Shown in pieces: positions 25,667 to 35,534 of a DNA stretch of 64,000 bases; position 1 is the stretch's first letter; each line of letters begins with the position of its first letter. This DNA comes from Larkinella soli (lineage in GTDB: Bacteria > Bacteroidota > Bacteroidia > Cytophagales > Spirosomataceae): assembly GCF_003703975.1 (NCBI RefSeq), contig NZ_QTJY01000003.1, positions 310,001 through 374,000 on the forward strand. Direction: 5' to 3'. The notes under the pieces are model-generated. The model made no database searches, was not told the origin of the DNA, and was given only the letters and a program-made list of their open reading frames with translations. The position numbers were made by a program, and so were the translations under genes.

Positions 25667-26842
25667 ATGAATGAAGTAGTCATAGTTTCGGCGGTACGTA
25701 CCCCGATCGGCAGTTTCGGCGGAACCCTGGCGGCTCTGTCGGCGACCGAACTGGGTGCTGCGGCCATCCGGGCGGCCGTCCAGCGGGCGGGCATCCGGCC
25801 GGAAGAGGTGGAAGAAGTGATTATGGGGAACGTGGTGTCGGCCAACCTCGGCCAGGCACCGGCCCGGCAGGCCACCCTGAAAGCCGGCCTGCCTACCAGC
25901 GTTCGCTGTACGACGGTCAATAAAGTGTGTGCCTCGGGCACGAAAGCCATCATGTTCGCGGCCCAGGCGATCCAGCTCGGTCAGGCCGACGTTGTCGTGG
26001 CCGGCGGCATGGAAAGTATGTCCAATGCCCCCTATTATATTTCAAAAGCCCGTTTCGGATACCGGTACGGCAACGGGGAACTGATCGACGGGCTGGCCAA
26101 AGACGGTCTGCTCGACCCGTTCGATCACTGTGCCATGGGCATCTACGCCGACCTGACGGCCAAAACCTACAACGTCAGCCGGGAAGCCCAGGACGAATAC
26201 GCCATGCGGTCCTACCGTCGATCGGCGGAAAATACCGACAACGGCCGGTTCGGCGCCGAAATCGTTCCGGTCGAAGTGAAGGAGGGAAAAATTACCCGGA
26301 CCGTCGCCGAGGACGAGGAATTCCGGAAAGTGGACTTCGAAAAGATACCAAATCTGAAACCGTCCTTCATGCCCGACGGAACCGTCACGGCGGCCAATGC
26401 GTCCAACCTCAGCGACGGCGCGTCGGCCCTGGTGGTGATGAGCCGGAAGAAAGCCGACGAGCTGGGGCTTAAACCGCTGGCCCGGATTCTGGGTTATGCC
26501 GACGCCGAGCAGATCCCGGCGCATTTCCCGACCTCGCCGGTGCTGGCGATTCCGGCCGCCCTGAAGCGGGCCGACGTCCGGGCCGATCAGGTCGATTTCT
26601 TCGAGATCAACGAAGCGTTCGCGGTCGTACCGATCGTATGCGGGCAGCTGCTGGAAATACCGGAGGAAAAGCTGAACGTCTTCGGCGGAGCGGTGTCGAT
26701 GGGGCACCCGCTGGGGGCTTCCGGCGCCCGCATCGTGACCACCCTGACTAACGTCCTGGCGCAGGAAAACGGCAAAATCGGGGCCGTCGGCATCTGTCAC
26801 GGCGGTGGCGGAGCGTCGGCCCTCGTGATTGAAAAGTTGTGA
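25667..26842 (+). CDS. Acetyl-CoA C-acetyltransferase (thiolase)
   Basis: 391 residues from the ATG at 25667, the normal thiolase start ([17 protein letters not shown]); the frame extends 54 bp upstream without homology. The catalytic set is complete: C88 in [12 protein letters not shown]347 in [12 protein letters not shown] and C377 in [10 protein letters not shown]. The enzyme condenses two acetyl-CoA to acetoacetyl-CoA or cleaves the product, in fatty-acid or ketone-body/PHB metabolism (AtoB/PhaA type). It is followed by purC after 17 bp, likely one operon although the pathways are unrelated. Confidence 0.95.
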   Translation: MNEVVIVSAVRTPIGSFGGTLAALSATELGAAAIRAAVQRAGIRPEEVEEVIMGNVVSANLGQAPARQATLKAGLPTSVRCTTVNKVCASGTKAIMFAAQAIQLGQADVVVAGGMESMSNAPYYISKARFGYRYGNGELIDGLAKDGLLDPFDHCAMGIYADLTAKTYNVSREAQDEYAMRSYRRSAENTDNGRFGAEIVPVEVKEGKITRTVAEDEEFRKVDFEKIPNLKPSFMPDGTVTAANASNLSDGASALVVMSRKKADELGLKPLARILGYADAEQIPAHFPTSPVLAIPAALKRADVRADQVDFFEINEAFAVVPIVCGQLLEIPEEKLNVFGGAVSMGHPLGASGARIVTTLTNVLAQENGKIGAVGICHGGGGASALVIEKL

Positions 26843-26859
26843 ATGTAAACCCATAAAAC

Positions 26860-27807
26860 GTGCAGGCTTTAAAAGAAACCAACTTCCATTTCGACGGGCA
26901 AACCGGGTTCTACCGGGGCAAGGTCCGCGACGTTTACCCTTTTGAAGACCGCCTGGTGATGGTTGCCAGCGACCGGATTTCGGCCTTCGACGTCGTGCTG
27001 CCGCGACCCATTCCGTTCAAAGGCCAGGTGCTGAACCAGACGGCCGCGCACTTCCTGAAAGCCACGGCCGACCTCGTGCCCAACTGGCTGCTGGACGTTC
27101 CGGACCCGAACGTTAGCGTCGGACTGCGGTGCCGCCCCTATGCGGTCGAAATGGTGGTGCGGGGCTACCTGGCCGGACACGCCTGGCGCCAGTACCGGGC
27201 GGGCCACCGGACTCTCTGCGGGGTTTCGCTGCCCGAAGGACTGCGGGAGAACGACCGCCTGCCCGAACCGATCATCACGCCGACTACCAAAGCCCACGAG
27301 GGCCACGACGAAGATATTTCCCGGGAAGCGATTCTGGAACGAGGGATCGTACCCGAAAACGAGTATCTTCAACTGGAGGAATACGCCCGGGCGCTGTTCC
27401 GGCGCGGCACCGAAATGGCGGCCGAACGGGGGCTGATTCTGGTCGATACGAAATACGAATTCGGAAATCTGGACGGGGTCATCTACCTGATCGACGAGGT
27501 CCACACCCCGGACTCGTCCCGGTATTTCTACCTCGAATCGTATGAGGAAAACCTGCGTCAGGGTCTTCAGCAGAAGCAACTGTCGAAGGAATTCGTGCGG
27601 GAGTGGCTGATTGCCAACCATTTTCAGGGCAAGGAAGGCCAGACGGTTCCGGAAATGAGCGACGAATGGATCCGCCAGATTTCCGACCGTTACGTGGAAC
27701 TGTACGAAACCGTAACGGGGCAGGCGTTCGTCCGGGCCGAAACGGAAGACATTCCCGGCCGAATTGAAGAAAACATCCGCCGTTCGCTGACGGTCAATTA
27801 TCAATAA
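26860..27807 (+). CDS. purC: Phosphoribosylaminoimidazole-succinocarboxamide synthase
   Basis: 315 residues with a GTG start; the codon preceding frame has a stop, so no ATG is available upstream. Signature segments are GKVRDVYPF near the N-terminus, [39 protein letters not shown] and [11 protein letters not shown]. It performs the seventh step of de novo purine synthesis, joining aspartate to CAIR with ATP. The length is that of the longer bacterial/yeast type, not the 237-residue E. coli enzyme. It lies between thiolase and a STAS protein in one apparent operon. Confidence 0.96.
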   Translation: MQALKETNFHFDGQTGFYRGKVRDVYPFEDRLVMVASDRISAFDVVLPRPIPFKGQVLNQTAAHFLKATADLVPNWLLDVPDPNVSVGLRCRPYAVEMVVRGYLAGHAWRQYRAGHRTLCGVSLPEGLRENDRLPEPIITPTTKAHEGHDEDISREAILERGIVPENEYLQLEEYARALFRRGTEMAAERGLILVDTKYEFGNLDGVIYLIDEVHTPDSSRYFYLESYEENLRQGLQQKQLSKEFVREWLIANHFQGKEGQTVPEMSDEWIRQISDRYVELYETVTGQAFVRAETEDIPGRIEENIRRSLTVNYQ

Positions 27808-27819
27808 TAGCCAATCGGT

Positions 27820-28242
27820 ATGAATTACGCCATTGAAAAGAATGAACAGTACGCGTTGATCACGCTCAACGAATCGGTGTTCGGCGGGGAAGTCCCGACG
27901 ACGTTCGAAACCCTGAGCCGAAACCTTTTCCGGGAAGGCTACAGCAACATCATCGTCGACTTCAATGCCACCGACGAGGTCGACGCCGGCGGGGTGTCGG
28001 TGATCCGGAAAATCAACCGGCATTGCATCAGTGAGGAGGGGCTGTTCGTGCTGGTCACCAAAAACGAGGAGGTGATCGATTTCCTGGACGAATCCAAACT
28101 CACCGACCTGACCATCCTGCCCACCGTGGAGGAAGCCGTCGACGCCATCTTCATGAATGAACTGGAAAACGATTTCCGCAGTGAAGACGACGATGCCTAC
28201 GAGGGCTTCGAAGGTGGTAGCAGCAACTCCAACGATTATTGA
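27820..28242 (+). CDS. STAS-domain protein without the phosphorylatable serine
   Basis: 140 residues. The first 105 form a STAS (anti-anti-sigma-like) fold: ALITLNESVFGGEVP, NIIVDFNATDEVDAGGVSVI, LFVLVTKNEEVIDFLDES. At the site where SpoIIAA-type proteins have Asp-Ser-Ser-Gly this protein has Asp-Ala-Gly-Gly (DAGGVSVI), so the phosphorylation switch is missing. An acidic, Ser/Asn-rich tail (about 112-140) follows. No anti-sigma kinase is adjacent; it ends the thiolase-purC operon. It is probably a constitutive partner-binding protein; the partner is unknown. Confidence 0.7.
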   Translation: MNYAIEKNEQYALITLNESVFGGEVPTTFETLSRNLFREGYSNIIVDFNATDEVDAGGVSVIRKINRHCISEEGLFVLVTKNEEVIDFLDESKLTDLTILPTVEEAVDAIFMNELENDFRSEDDDAYEGFEGGSSNSNDY

Positions 28243-28245
28243 ACC

Positions 28246-28283
28246 GAAACCGGGCAGGGTTCGGCCGAACCCTGCCCGGTTTC
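28246..28283. terminator. Bidirectional terminator, 38-bp perfect palindrome
   Basis: Two 19-bp arms (GAAACCGGGCAGGGTTCGG and its exact complement) meet without a loop spacer, between convergent genes whose stops are 4 bp and 2 bp away. Flanking T-runs are short, but position and stability indicate termination in both directions. Confidence 0.7.
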
Positions 28284-28284
28284 A

Positions 28285-29307
28285 TTATCTCCCGGCGGCC
28301 TGATAAATCTGCTCCACGACCGCCTGGAGAATGGCCCCTTCCTCCGCCGTGCAGACATTGGACGGTTTGCCGTCGCAGGCGTCCAGAAAAGCCGCGGTAT
28401 TTTTCAGCTGAATATCTTCTTCCTCCAGATACGGGAAATGCACGTCGGCCAGTTCACCGGCGAGTTCGGCATGAAGCACGAAGGGAAATAGCCGCGCTCC
28501 TCCCCGACTGCCGAAAACCTCCAGATTCCGGTCGCGGTCGGCCTGGGTGTTCAGGGCAAACGAGGTCGAAAGCATGATGGAGGCATTGTTTGGAAAGGAA
28601 AGGTAGGCCATGCAGGCATCCTCCACCCCGAATTTCGTCGGGTCCCAGCTCCCCATCAGACCCTTCCCCCCGGTTTTTCCGATAAAGTCGTAGGCATTCG
28701 CCAGAATCCGGTCGGGCTGCGCGTAGTCCATCGCGCAGAGCGCCAGGTCCAGAACATGGACGCCGAGGTCCATCAGCGAACCACCACCCTGCACGGCCCG
28801 GTCGGTGAAATATCCCCAGCCCGGTATTCCCCGCCGACGCAGAAAATGGGCCTTGATATGGTAGATTTCCCCCAGACGGCCTTCTTCCCGACACCGCATC
28901 AGCAGCGCCCATTCGGCGGCCTGCCGCAACTGGAGATTGTAGGCCAGCACCCGGCCCCGGCTTTTTGCCCGATCCGCCATGTCGCGGGCCTCGTGGGCGC
29001 TGATCGCAGGCGGCTTCTCGCAGAGGACATGGCAGCCGTATTCCAGCGCCATCGTCGTGAACGGATAATGCAGGTTGTTGGGCGTGCAGTTGACCATCAC
29101 GTCCGGCCCGACGGTCCGGAACATCTCCTCCGCATCGGAAAAGGCGTGCGGGATGCCGTGCCGGTCGGCCAGTGCGCGGGCCTTTCCGCCGTCGCGGCTG
29201 CAAACCGCCACGATGTCGACCCGTTCGGAAAGCTGTTTCAGCGCCGGGATATGGTTTTTGTCGGCAATACTGCCCCCACCGATGAGGACCGCCCTGTATT
29301 TCGTCAT
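28285..29307 (-). CDS. Gfo/Idh/MocA-family oxidoreductase
   Basis: 340 residues. N-terminal Rossmann fold with GGGSIADKNHIPAL for NAD(P) and the family hallmark CEKPPAIS (Glu-Lys-Pro), then an alpha/beta substrate domain (KAHFLRRRGIPGWGYFTDR, GGGSLMDLGVHVLDLAL). The GGGSLMDLGVHVLD segment with its His is the usual catalytic region. The enzyme oxidises a sugar or inositol-like substrate, which cannot be identified. It forms an operon with the epimerase upstream (18 bp gap) and probably deoC, a sugar-catabolism set. Confidence 0.92.
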   Translation of the reverse strand: MTKYRAVLIGGGSIADKNHIPALKQLSERVDIVAVCSRDGGKARALADRHGIPHAFSDAEEMFRTVGPDVMVNCTPNNLHYPFTTMALEYGCHVLCEKPPAISAHEARDMADRAKSRGRVLAYNLQLRQAAEWALLMRCREEGRLGEIYHIKAHFLRRRGIPGWGYFTDRAVQGGGSLMDLGVHVLDLALCAMDYAQPDRILANAYDFIGKTGGKGLMGSWDPTKFGVEDACMAYLSFPNNASIMLSTSFALNTQADRDRNLEVFGSRGGARLFPFVLHAELAGELADVHFPYLEEEDIQLKNTAAFLDACDGKPSNVCTAEEGAILQAVVEQIYQAAGR

Positions 29308-29325
29308 AACAAAGAGAAAACCGGA

Positions 29326-30234
29326 TCAGACAAACTGATTGAGGTAATTCCGGGCCGTCAGGATGGCCGTCTGAACGTCTTCGGGGCTGCCCTCGAAGGC
29401 CTTGTCTTCGACCTCGATGCACACCGGCCCCCGGTAGCGGACGTCGGTCAGGGCCGCGAAGAAATCCCGCCAGCGCACGTCGCCCAGACCGGGCAGCTTC
29501 GGCGAGTGGTATTCCAGCGGGTTGGCCATGATGCCGACGCGGTTCAGCTTGTCGCGGTAGACTTTCACATCCTTCAGGTGAATGTGGTGCAGCCGGTCTT
29601 TGTAGTCGTAAATGGGCCGCACTTCATCCATCATCTGGAAGATCAGGTGCGAAGGGTCGTAGTTGAGGCCCAGGATCGGCGACGGAATGATCTCAAACAT
29701 CCGGTCCCAGACGGCGGGGGTGGTGGCGAGGTTCTTGCCGCCGGGCCACTCGTCGTTCGTAAACCACATGGGGCAGTTTTCGATCCCGACCTTCACGTTT
29801 TCCTCCTCGGCGACTTTGATGAGGGCCGGCCAGTGTTCGGCATAGAGTTTCAGGTTCTCGGTCATACTGAGCGAGGGTGTGCGGCCGATGAAGGTGTTGA
29901 CCACCGGGACGCTTAGCTTCGAAGCCGCCCGAATCACCTTTTTGAGGTGTTCCCGGTAAAATTCGGCCTTCTCCGCATCCGGGTCGAGCGGGTTGGGATA
30001 ATACCCCAGGCCGGAGATGTAAATACCGTATTGGCGGGTCAGTTCCTGGATGCGGGCCACGTCCAAATGATCCACGTCGATGTGGGTGACGCCCGCATAC
30101 CGGCGGTTATCGGAATGATCGGTGGGCCAGCACATGACTTCCACGCATTTAAAGCGGTGTTCAGCCGCAAACTTCAGCACGTATTCCAGGTCGAAATCGC
30201 CCAGAATCGCACTGACGAAACCTAAATCAAGCAT
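29326..30234 (-). CDS. Sugar phosphate isomerase/epimerase (xylose isomerase-like TIM barrel)
   Basis: 302 residues of AP-endonuclease-2/xylose isomerase-like fold. Metal-binding residues are visible as GIENCPMWF (Glu), LNYDPSHL (Asp/His), HHIHLKDVK (His) and CIEVEDKAF (Glu). Such enzymes interconvert keto and aldo sugars or act as inosose dehydratase-like steps; with the neighbouring Gfo/Idh/MocA oxidoreductase this is a common pair in cyclitol or unusual-sugar use. No signal peptide. Confidence 0.9.
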   Translation of the reverse strand: MLDLGFVSAILGDFDLEYVLKFAAEHRFKCVEVMCWPTDHSDNRRYAGVTHIDVDHLDVARIQELTRQYGIYISGLGYYPNPLDPDAEKAEFYREHLKKVIRAASKLSVPVVNTFIGRTPSLSMTENLKLYAEHWPALIKVAEEENVKVGIENCPMWFTNDEWPGGKNLATTPAVWDRMFEIIPSPILGLNYDPSHLIFQMMDEVRPIYDYKDRLHHIHLKDVKVYRDKLNRVGIMANPLEYHSPKLPGLGDVRWRDFFAALTDVRYRGPVCIEVEDKAFEGSPEDVQTAILTARNYLNQFV

Positions 30235-30297
30235 GGTCTATAAAATGAGTCAGGAACGGAATAAATGATTAAACAGGTACGAAACCGGCGGTGGGAA

Positions 30298-30398
30298 ACC
30301 ACCCCCCGACCCCCTCCTCATCAAGGAGGGGGAGTGCGCTGCCACTTTCCAGTCCCTGCGAAGCCACCCCTCCTTAATGAGGAGGGGCCGGGGGTGGT
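30298..30398. repeat. Dispersed paired-palindrome element, copy 1
   Basis: Two inverted arms of ACCACCCCC(C)GGCCCCTCCT type, each holding its own palindrome (CCCTCC...GGAGGG), joined by a core with GTGCGCTGCCA and CCCTGCGAAGCC. The second copy is at 58267-58383 in reverse orientation. It starts 6 bp after the deoC stop, within an operon gap. REP/MITE-like; in RNA it would form stacked hairpins. Confidence 0.75.
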
Positions 30399-30404
30399 CA
30401 AACC

Positions 30405-31172
30405 TTAATATCCTTTAGTTTCTTTCACCTCCGCAGCAGGGACATCGGCGGCTACCGCTCCGAAGCGACGGTAGGCATCCTCCATGATGGCGGCTGTGGC
30501 GCTGGCACCCAGGCGGCTAACGCCCATCTGCTTCACCTTCAGCAGGCCGTCCAGCGTCCGGACCCCGCCGGCGGCTTTTACCTGCACGCCCGGACCGACA
30601 TGGGCGAGCATCAGCCGCAGGTCGGGTTCGGTGGCTCCTTCGTAGCCGTATTTGCCGTCGGCGCCCTTCACGAAGCCGTAACCGGTGGAGGTTTTGACGA
30701 ACTCGGCCCCTACCTGGGTGCAGATTTCGCAAAGGCGGATTTTATAGGAATCTTCCGGCAGGAAGTCGTTTTCGAAGATGACTTTCAGAATGGCGCCATT
30801 GTCCCGGCAGGCTTCCTTCACGGCCCGGATCTCGTCGGTTACATAGTCCCAGTCGTTGCCCAGCACCTTGCCGATGTTGACGACCATGTCGATTTCAACG
30901 GCCCCGTCGCGGCAGGCCTGGATGGTCTCGGCCACCTTAACGGCCACGCTGCTGTTTCCGTGCGGGAACCCGATCACCGTCCCGACCAGAACCTCACTTC
31001 CGGCCAGCAGTTCGGCCGCCATCGAAACGGCATACGGTTTGATGCATACCGATGCGACATCGTATTTCTTCGCCAGTTCGCACCCTTCGCGTAATTCGGC
31101 ATCGGTCATGGTGGGATGGAGCAGCGAATGGTCGATCATTTTGGCGATCTCCCGGATCAGGGTCTGGTTCAT
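30405..31172 (-). CDS. deoC: Deoxyribose-phosphate aldolase
   Basis: 255 residues of class I TIM-barrel aldolase. The Schiff-base lysine is in FVKTSTGYGF, a second Lys is in VQVKAAGGVRTL, and the start region IDHSLLHPTMTDAELREGCE and VGTVIGFPHGN are family hallmarks. It cleaves 2-deoxyribose-5-phosphate to acetaldehyde and glyceraldehyde-3-phosphate in deoxynucleoside catabolism. It is the first gene of the minus-strand sugar cluster, 56 bp from the divergent rnz; a repeat element separates it from the epimerase. Confidence 0.95.
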   Translation of the reverse strand: MNQTLIREIAKMIDHSLLHPTMTDAELREGCELAKKYDVASVCIKPYAVSMAAELLAGSEVLVGTVIGFPHGNSSVAVKVAETIQACRDGAVEIDMVVNIGKVLGNDWDYVTDEIRAVKEACRDNGAILKVIFENDFLPEDSYKIRLCEICTQVGAEFVKTSTGYGFVKGADGKYGYEGATEPDLRLMLAHVGPGVQVKAAGGVRTLDGLLKVKQMGVSRLGASATAAIMEDAYRRFGAVAADVPAAEVKETKGY

Positions 31173-31228
31173 GCAAGTAATTTTGAGTTTGGCAAACAGT
31201 ACGGAACAGCGGCAAGTTTACGAAAAAT

Positions 31229-32140
31229 ATGACATTCAACCTGACGATTCTCGGCAGCGGGTCGGCCACCCCGGTTCCGGGCCGACACCCGACCGCCCAG
31301 CTCATTTCCCACGAAGGTGATTATTTTCTGGTCGATTGCGGAGAAGGGACGCAGTACCGGCTCATGGAGCATCATTTCCGGCCCAGCCGGCTGAAATACA
31401 TCTTCATCAGCCACCTCCACGGCGACCATTATTTCGGACTGGTGCCCCTGCTGTCGAGCCTGAACCTGGCCGGCCGGACCGACGACCTCTGGCTGTTCGG
31501 CCCGCGGGGGCTGATGGACATCATGACCGTCCAGTTCCGGTATTCCGATACCCGCCTGAACTACCCGATTCATTTTACCGAAACCGACCCCCACCATCCC
31601 GCCCTGCTGCTCGATCACCCCAGCCTGACGGTGGAGTCCATCCCGCTCCAGCACCGCATCGACTGCACCGGGTATCTGTTCCGGGAAAAACCACGGAAGC
31701 GCAAACTGCTCCGGGAACGGCTCCCCTCCGACCTGCCATTTTCCTACCTGAAACAACTGAAGGAAGGGAAAGACGTGGTGAGCGAGTCGGGCCGGGTTCT
31801 TTACAGCGCCGGGGAATACAGCCTGCCCGCCCCCGCCCCCCGCGCCTACGCTTTCTGCTCCGATACCCGCTACAACGAGCAGATCATCGACCAGATCCGG
31901 GGCGTCGATCTGCTGTATCACGAAGCCACCTTTCTGGATGATCTGGCCGGAAGAGCCGGCGAAGTTTACCACACGACGGCCCGGCAGGCGGCCGCCATTG
32001 CCGAAAAAGCCGGCGTCGGCCGCCTGTTGATCGGGCATTTTTCCTCCCGTTACAAAACGACCGAAGGTTTTCTGAAAGAAGCAGGCAGCGTGTTCCCTCA
32101 AACCTACGAAGCAGTTGAAGGACAAACATTTACTATTTAG
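31229..32140 (+). CDS. rnz: Ribonuclease Z
   Basis: 303 residues of metallo-beta-lactamase fold. The zinc motif is SHLHGDHYFG (H62, H64, D66, H67), preceded by VDCGEGTQYRLM, and followed by a second set (SDTRYNEQI with Asp, HEATFLDD, LLIGHFSSRY with His). The exosite region (RKRKLLRERLPSDLPF) is the flexible arm that binds the tRNA. It trims the 3' trailer of pre-tRNAs; consistent with tRNA genes in this window lacking encoded CCA. Single gene between divergent deoC and convergent M4 protease. Confidence 0.95.
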   Translation: MTFNLTILGSGSATPVPGRHPTAQLISHEGDYFLVDCGEGTQYRLMEHHFRPSRLKYIFISHLHGDHYFGLVPLLSSLNLAGRTDDLWLFGPRGLMDIMTVQFRYSDTRLNYPIHFTETDPHHPALLLDHPSLTVESIPLQHRIDCTGYLFREKPRKRKLLRERLPSDLPFSYLKQLKEGKDVVSESGRVLYSAGEYSLPAPAPRAYAFCSDTRYNEQIIDQIRGVDLLYHEATFLDDLAGRAGEVYHTTARQAAAIAEKAGVGRLLIGHFSSRYKTTEGFLKEAGSVFPQTYEAVEGQTFTI

Positions 32141-32162
32141 AAACGGAAGTATAAAAATAGTA

Positions 32163-32209
32163 AAAGCCGGATAACGGGTTGAGGATGAACCTCTCCGCTA
32201 CCCGGCTTT
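32163..32209. terminator. Terminator between rnz and the M4 protease gene
   Basis: AAAGCCGG (32163-32170) pairs with CCGGCTTT (32202-32209), with an inner GAGG/CCTC stem. On the minus strand TTACTATTTTT follows, so it serves the protease best. Confidence 0.65.
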
Positions 32210-32222
32210 CGTGTCCGGCGGC

Positions 32223-35200
32223 TTACTGCTGCTTCAGAATCTTTTTGTGGGTAACTCCCTTCGGCGTCCGGATTTCCAGCACATACATGCCCGGCGAAAG
32301 GCGGCTCAGGTCGAGCGTATCGCGGTGGGTCGGCGTAGCGAACGATTGCCGCAGCACGGTGGCCCCGGAGGCCGAGGTAAGCGAGAGGGATTCCAGCCGC
32401 TCGGATTCGGAGATTTCCACCGTCAGGGAGCTGACGACCGGGTTCGGGTAGGTCTTCACCCCGTCGACCCAAGTCGGTTCGTTGCTGATGCCGGTGATGG
32501 CCAGCAGGCTGAATTTGCGCTCCACCGGCGTGGCGGCCGCAAACTCGTCGTTCCCGGCCTGCGTTGCCCGGATCGTCACCACGCCCGGCCCCTGGGGCGT
32601 TACCCGGCTGCCGTTCAGCGTGGCCGGCCCGGAAACGATCTGGAAGGTCACCGGCAGCTTGGAGCTGGCCGTGGCCGTCAGCGTGAACGACCCGTCGCCG
32701 GCGTAGCGGTCCGGAATCTCGTTGAAGGTGATCGTCTGGGCGGTTTTCTGGGCCTCCAGCCGGACGCCGTTCCCGTACCAGACTGCCCACTTGGCATTAT
32801 CATAGACTACTTCCGGATCGCTTTTCGGGCTGATCTTGTCCGCTTCCAGGTCGATTACCGCCACCTGTTCGATCTCGTCTTCGCTGATGGTATTGAAGAT
32901 GAGCTTGTTGTCCAGACGCGAGTAGCCCGGAAAACCGAGGGTATTGTTGATCACCACGTCCATCAGCTTGCCTTCCTTCAGGTCGGCCGCCAGAATCAGA
33001 TAGGATTCCTCCGTGGCGTCGTAATAGTCGAAGGTCAGCACGTCGGGGGAGTTTTTGGAGAACGACGGGTTTCCGATGCTCACCCCTTCCGGCAAACCGT
33101 TATACAGCTTTTCGATCTGCCCCTTGCCGAAGGTCTTCTTCGCCTTGTCCCACACCCGGATGAAGCCCACGTCCCAGTAGTCGTTCGCTTCGCCGTCGAG
33201 GTTGTTGAGCCGGTTGTAGGCGTCGTAGATGATATATTCGCCCGAATAATCCCACTCGAAGGAATCGGCATAGACGACATCGCCGGTCGTGACGCCCTCC
33301 GCGGTAGTGGGGTTATACAGGCCGTACCGCATCCACTTCTTCAGGTCGTAGCTGTAGACCCAGATCGAGGTGTCCTGCTCGGCGGTCAGGGCGGCCAGTT
33401 TGGTGCCGTCCTTGGAGATGGCGACGTTGTCCCAGATCGGTTCGTCGGAAACGATTACTTCCTTTGGGGTACCGGTCAGGTTGACGGCCCGGATTCGCTT
33501 GTCGGCCGACACGTAATAGGCCACCTTGCCGTCGTCGGTGATGCTTGGGCGGTGTTTGAGCTGCACCTTCACCTTCGCTTCGAACTTTTCGGAGCCGAAG
33601 GGAACGGTATACAGTTTCTCGTCACCCACGCCGTACAGCAGAATCATATCCTGGCCGTTGTTGGTGGGCAGGTTGTCTTTCGGGTCGTCGGGCTGCTGGT
33701 TGGTTTCCACGATGCCGACGGCGTCGAAGGCCTGTTTGGCCGCCGTCACTTCGTTGCTGGTAGCGCCGTAGAGATCACCGGCCGCCCGGATCACCGCCAG
33801 CCGCAGGTCCAGAAACTTGGACGAACGGGTCAGGTAATTGGTCAGCGCCCGGTAGTAAATCTGCTCGGCTTTCTCCTTGCCGATTTTGGTGGCGAACTGG
33901 TAATAGGCATGGTTCGGAATACCGCTGTTGCGGTGGACCCCGCCATTGTCTTCGGTCGTCACGATGAACTGCGACATGTGTTTCGGCTGGTAGCCGCGGG
34001 TTCCTTCACCGGCCTGGTTCGGGTTGGCGAAATTCCGCATGGCCCCGCCCGGATACTGGCTTTTGAGAACGATGTCCTCGCCCATCATCCAGTCGTCGCG
34101 GTCGAGCATGGTGCCGAAAATATCGGCAAACGACTCGTTGAGGGCACCCGACTGCTCCTTGTACTCCAGGTTGGCCGAGTTCTCGACCACCCCGTGCGTC
34201 ATTTCGTGACCGGCCACGTCGAGGCCGCCCGCCAGCGGTTTACAGAGCTTGTTGCCGTTTCCGTAGCCCATATACTGCCCGTTCCAGTAGGCGTTGTCCA
34301 TGCCGGTACCGTCCTCGTTGACGATGTTGATGATGGAAGTGATCGTGCCGCCCTTGCCGTTCAGGGAGTTCCGCTTGTGAACTTTCAGGAAGTATTCGTA
34401 GGCCAGCCCGGCATTGTAATGGGCCGAAATGGCGGTCGGTTTCCAGTTGGTATTGCTGGTCGAAACGATGTTCTTCACTTTCCACTTATCGCCGTAGGTA
34501 TTGTCGGCATCGAGTGTCACCAGCGCCCCGACCAGCTGCTTCGCCTTGATGGTGGCCTGCTCGTCGAACATGGGCCGCGAGAGGTCGATCATGAAGTATT
34601 CCTTGCCGTCCTGCAGCGTCTGGAAGGATCGGCTGACGCCGTTCAGGTCCTTGCCGGTCGCTTTCACGACGCCGTCGACCCCGCAGGTGTGGTTGTACTT
34701 ATCCAGAACCGCGCCGGTCTGGGCGTCGATGACGTACTGCCAGCGTTCGATCATATTCGGGCGGATGGTCATGCGGTAGGCCAGCTTCACCTCCCGGCCG
34801 ACGGGATAGAGGCACAACTCTCCTTCCGACGACTTCATTTTCAGCAGGTTTTCTCCGAACGTCCGCACCACCGATTCCCTGCCGACGTCTTTCAGCGCCA
34901 GCGAAGCCGCATCCCCGACCGTCAGGCGGGGTTGGGTGGAAACCGTGTTTTTCAGGGGGCGGTATTGCCCGTTGAGCAGCGTCACGGTACCTTCGGTCAG
35001 GTGCGCGATCAGCTCACTGCCGTAGACCGGTACGCCCTGATGGACCTGCGCCATCCGGATGTGGGTCTGGCCGAGGGCGTCGGTTTCCGTCCGGGTAATG
35101 GTAAACTGCTCTTCCGGGCGGTCGATTTTCAGGATGCCTTTCACCTGATTCAGAAAGGCGAAGGCGGAAGCCGTTCCGTTGATGCGGGCGCCTTTGCCGG

Positions 35201-35492
35201 CTCCGGGCCGGATGGGGGTGCGGTTTTCGATATAAACCGGTAGTTGAGAGGCCGTATCCCGGACGATCCGAAGGCGAAGCGGCCGGCTGTTCAGACGGGC
35301 GTTCGACAGGCCGGCGGCTACCCGGGCATTGACGCCGGACTGGGGAACGGGTGCGACGCCGGCGTTCAGGCGCTGGGCCAGACCGGGGGTAGGCAGGCCG
35401 GTTTTGTGCTTCCGCCCGAAGCCTGGTTGGGGTGCCTGGGCGGCCGCGCCGACGGCCCAGCCCATCAGGAGGCTGAATAGAAGTGGTTTCAT
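32223..35492 (-). CDS. Secreted M4-family metallopeptidase with T9SS sorting domain
   Basis: 1,089 residues: signal peptide (1-19, ending AAAQ), a FTP/PepSY-type propeptide (about 70-260), thermolysin-like catalytic domain (about 265-620), a beta-propeller-like region (about 640-940), an Ig-like part, and a T9SS type A sorting domain (about 1015-1089, YPNPV start). The zinc site is GHEMTH (H429, E430, H433) with E453 in NESFADIFG; the general acid is in GGVHRNSGIPNH. It is a secreted neutral protease, larger than bacillolysin because of the propeller. Active by its residues, unlike the trypsin-fold protein at 8.9 kb. Confidence 0.93.
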   Translation of the reverse strand: MKPLLFSLLMGWAVGAAAQAPQPGFGRKHKTGLPTPGLAQRLNAGVAPVPQSGVNARVAAGLSNARLNSRPLRLRIVRDTASQLPVYIENRTPIRPGAGKGARINGTASAFAFLNQVKGILKIDRPEEQFTITRTETDALGQTHIRMAQVHQGVPVYGSELIAHLTEGTVTLLNGQYRPLKNTVSTQPRLTVGDAASLALKDVGRESVVRTFGENLLKMKSSEGELCLYPVGREVKLAYRMTIRPNMIERWQYVIDAQTGAVLDKYNHTCGVDGVVKATGKDLNGVSRSFQTLQDGKEYFMIDLSRPMFDEQATIKAKQLVGALVTLDADNTYGDKWKVKNIVSTSNTNWKPTAISAHYNAGLAYEYFLKVHKRNSLNGKGGTITSIINIVNEDGTGMDNAYWNGQYMGYGNGNKLCKPLAGGLDVAGHEMTHGVVENSANLEYKEQSGALNESFADIFGTMLDRDDWMMGEDIVLKSQYPGGAMRNFANPNQAGEGTRGYQPKHMSQFIVTTEDNGGVHRNSGIPNHAYYQFATKIGKEKAEQIYYRALTNYLTRSSKFLDLRLAVIRAAGDLYGATSNEVTAAKQAFDAVGIVETNQQPDDPKDNLPTNNGQDMILLYGVGDEKLYTVPFGSEKFEAKVKVQLKHRPSITDDGKVAYYVSADKRIRAVNLTGTPKEVIVSDEPIWDNVAISKDGTKLAALTAEQDTSIWVYSYDLKKWMRYGLYNPTTAEGVTTGDVVYADSFEWDYSGEYIIYDAYNRLNNLDGEANDYWDVGFIRVWDKAKKTFGKGQIEKLYNGLPEGVSIGNPSFSKNSPDVLTFDYYDATEESYLILAADLKEGKLMDVVINNTLGFPGYSRLDNKLIFNTISEDEIEQVAVIDLEADKISPKSDPEVVYDNAKWAVWYGNGVRLEAQKTAQTITFNEIPDRYAGDGSFTLTATASSKLPVTFQIVSGPATLNGSRVTPQGPGVVTIRATQAGNDEFAAATPVERKFSLLAITGISNEPTWVDGVKTYPNPVVSSLTVEISESERLESLSLTSASGATVLRQSFATPTHRDTLDLSRLSPGMYVLEIRTPKGVTHKKILKQQ

Positions 35493-35534
35493 GGATAAGA
35501 GGTGTATTTGTTGTTGTATTAGGTACGCGTATGT

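Noticed and set aside
32211-35243. Frame of about 1,010 codons opposite the M4 metallopeptidase
   Set aside because: Antisense shadow caused by high GC content at third positions. The minus strand encodes the full protease with zinc motif and sorting domain.
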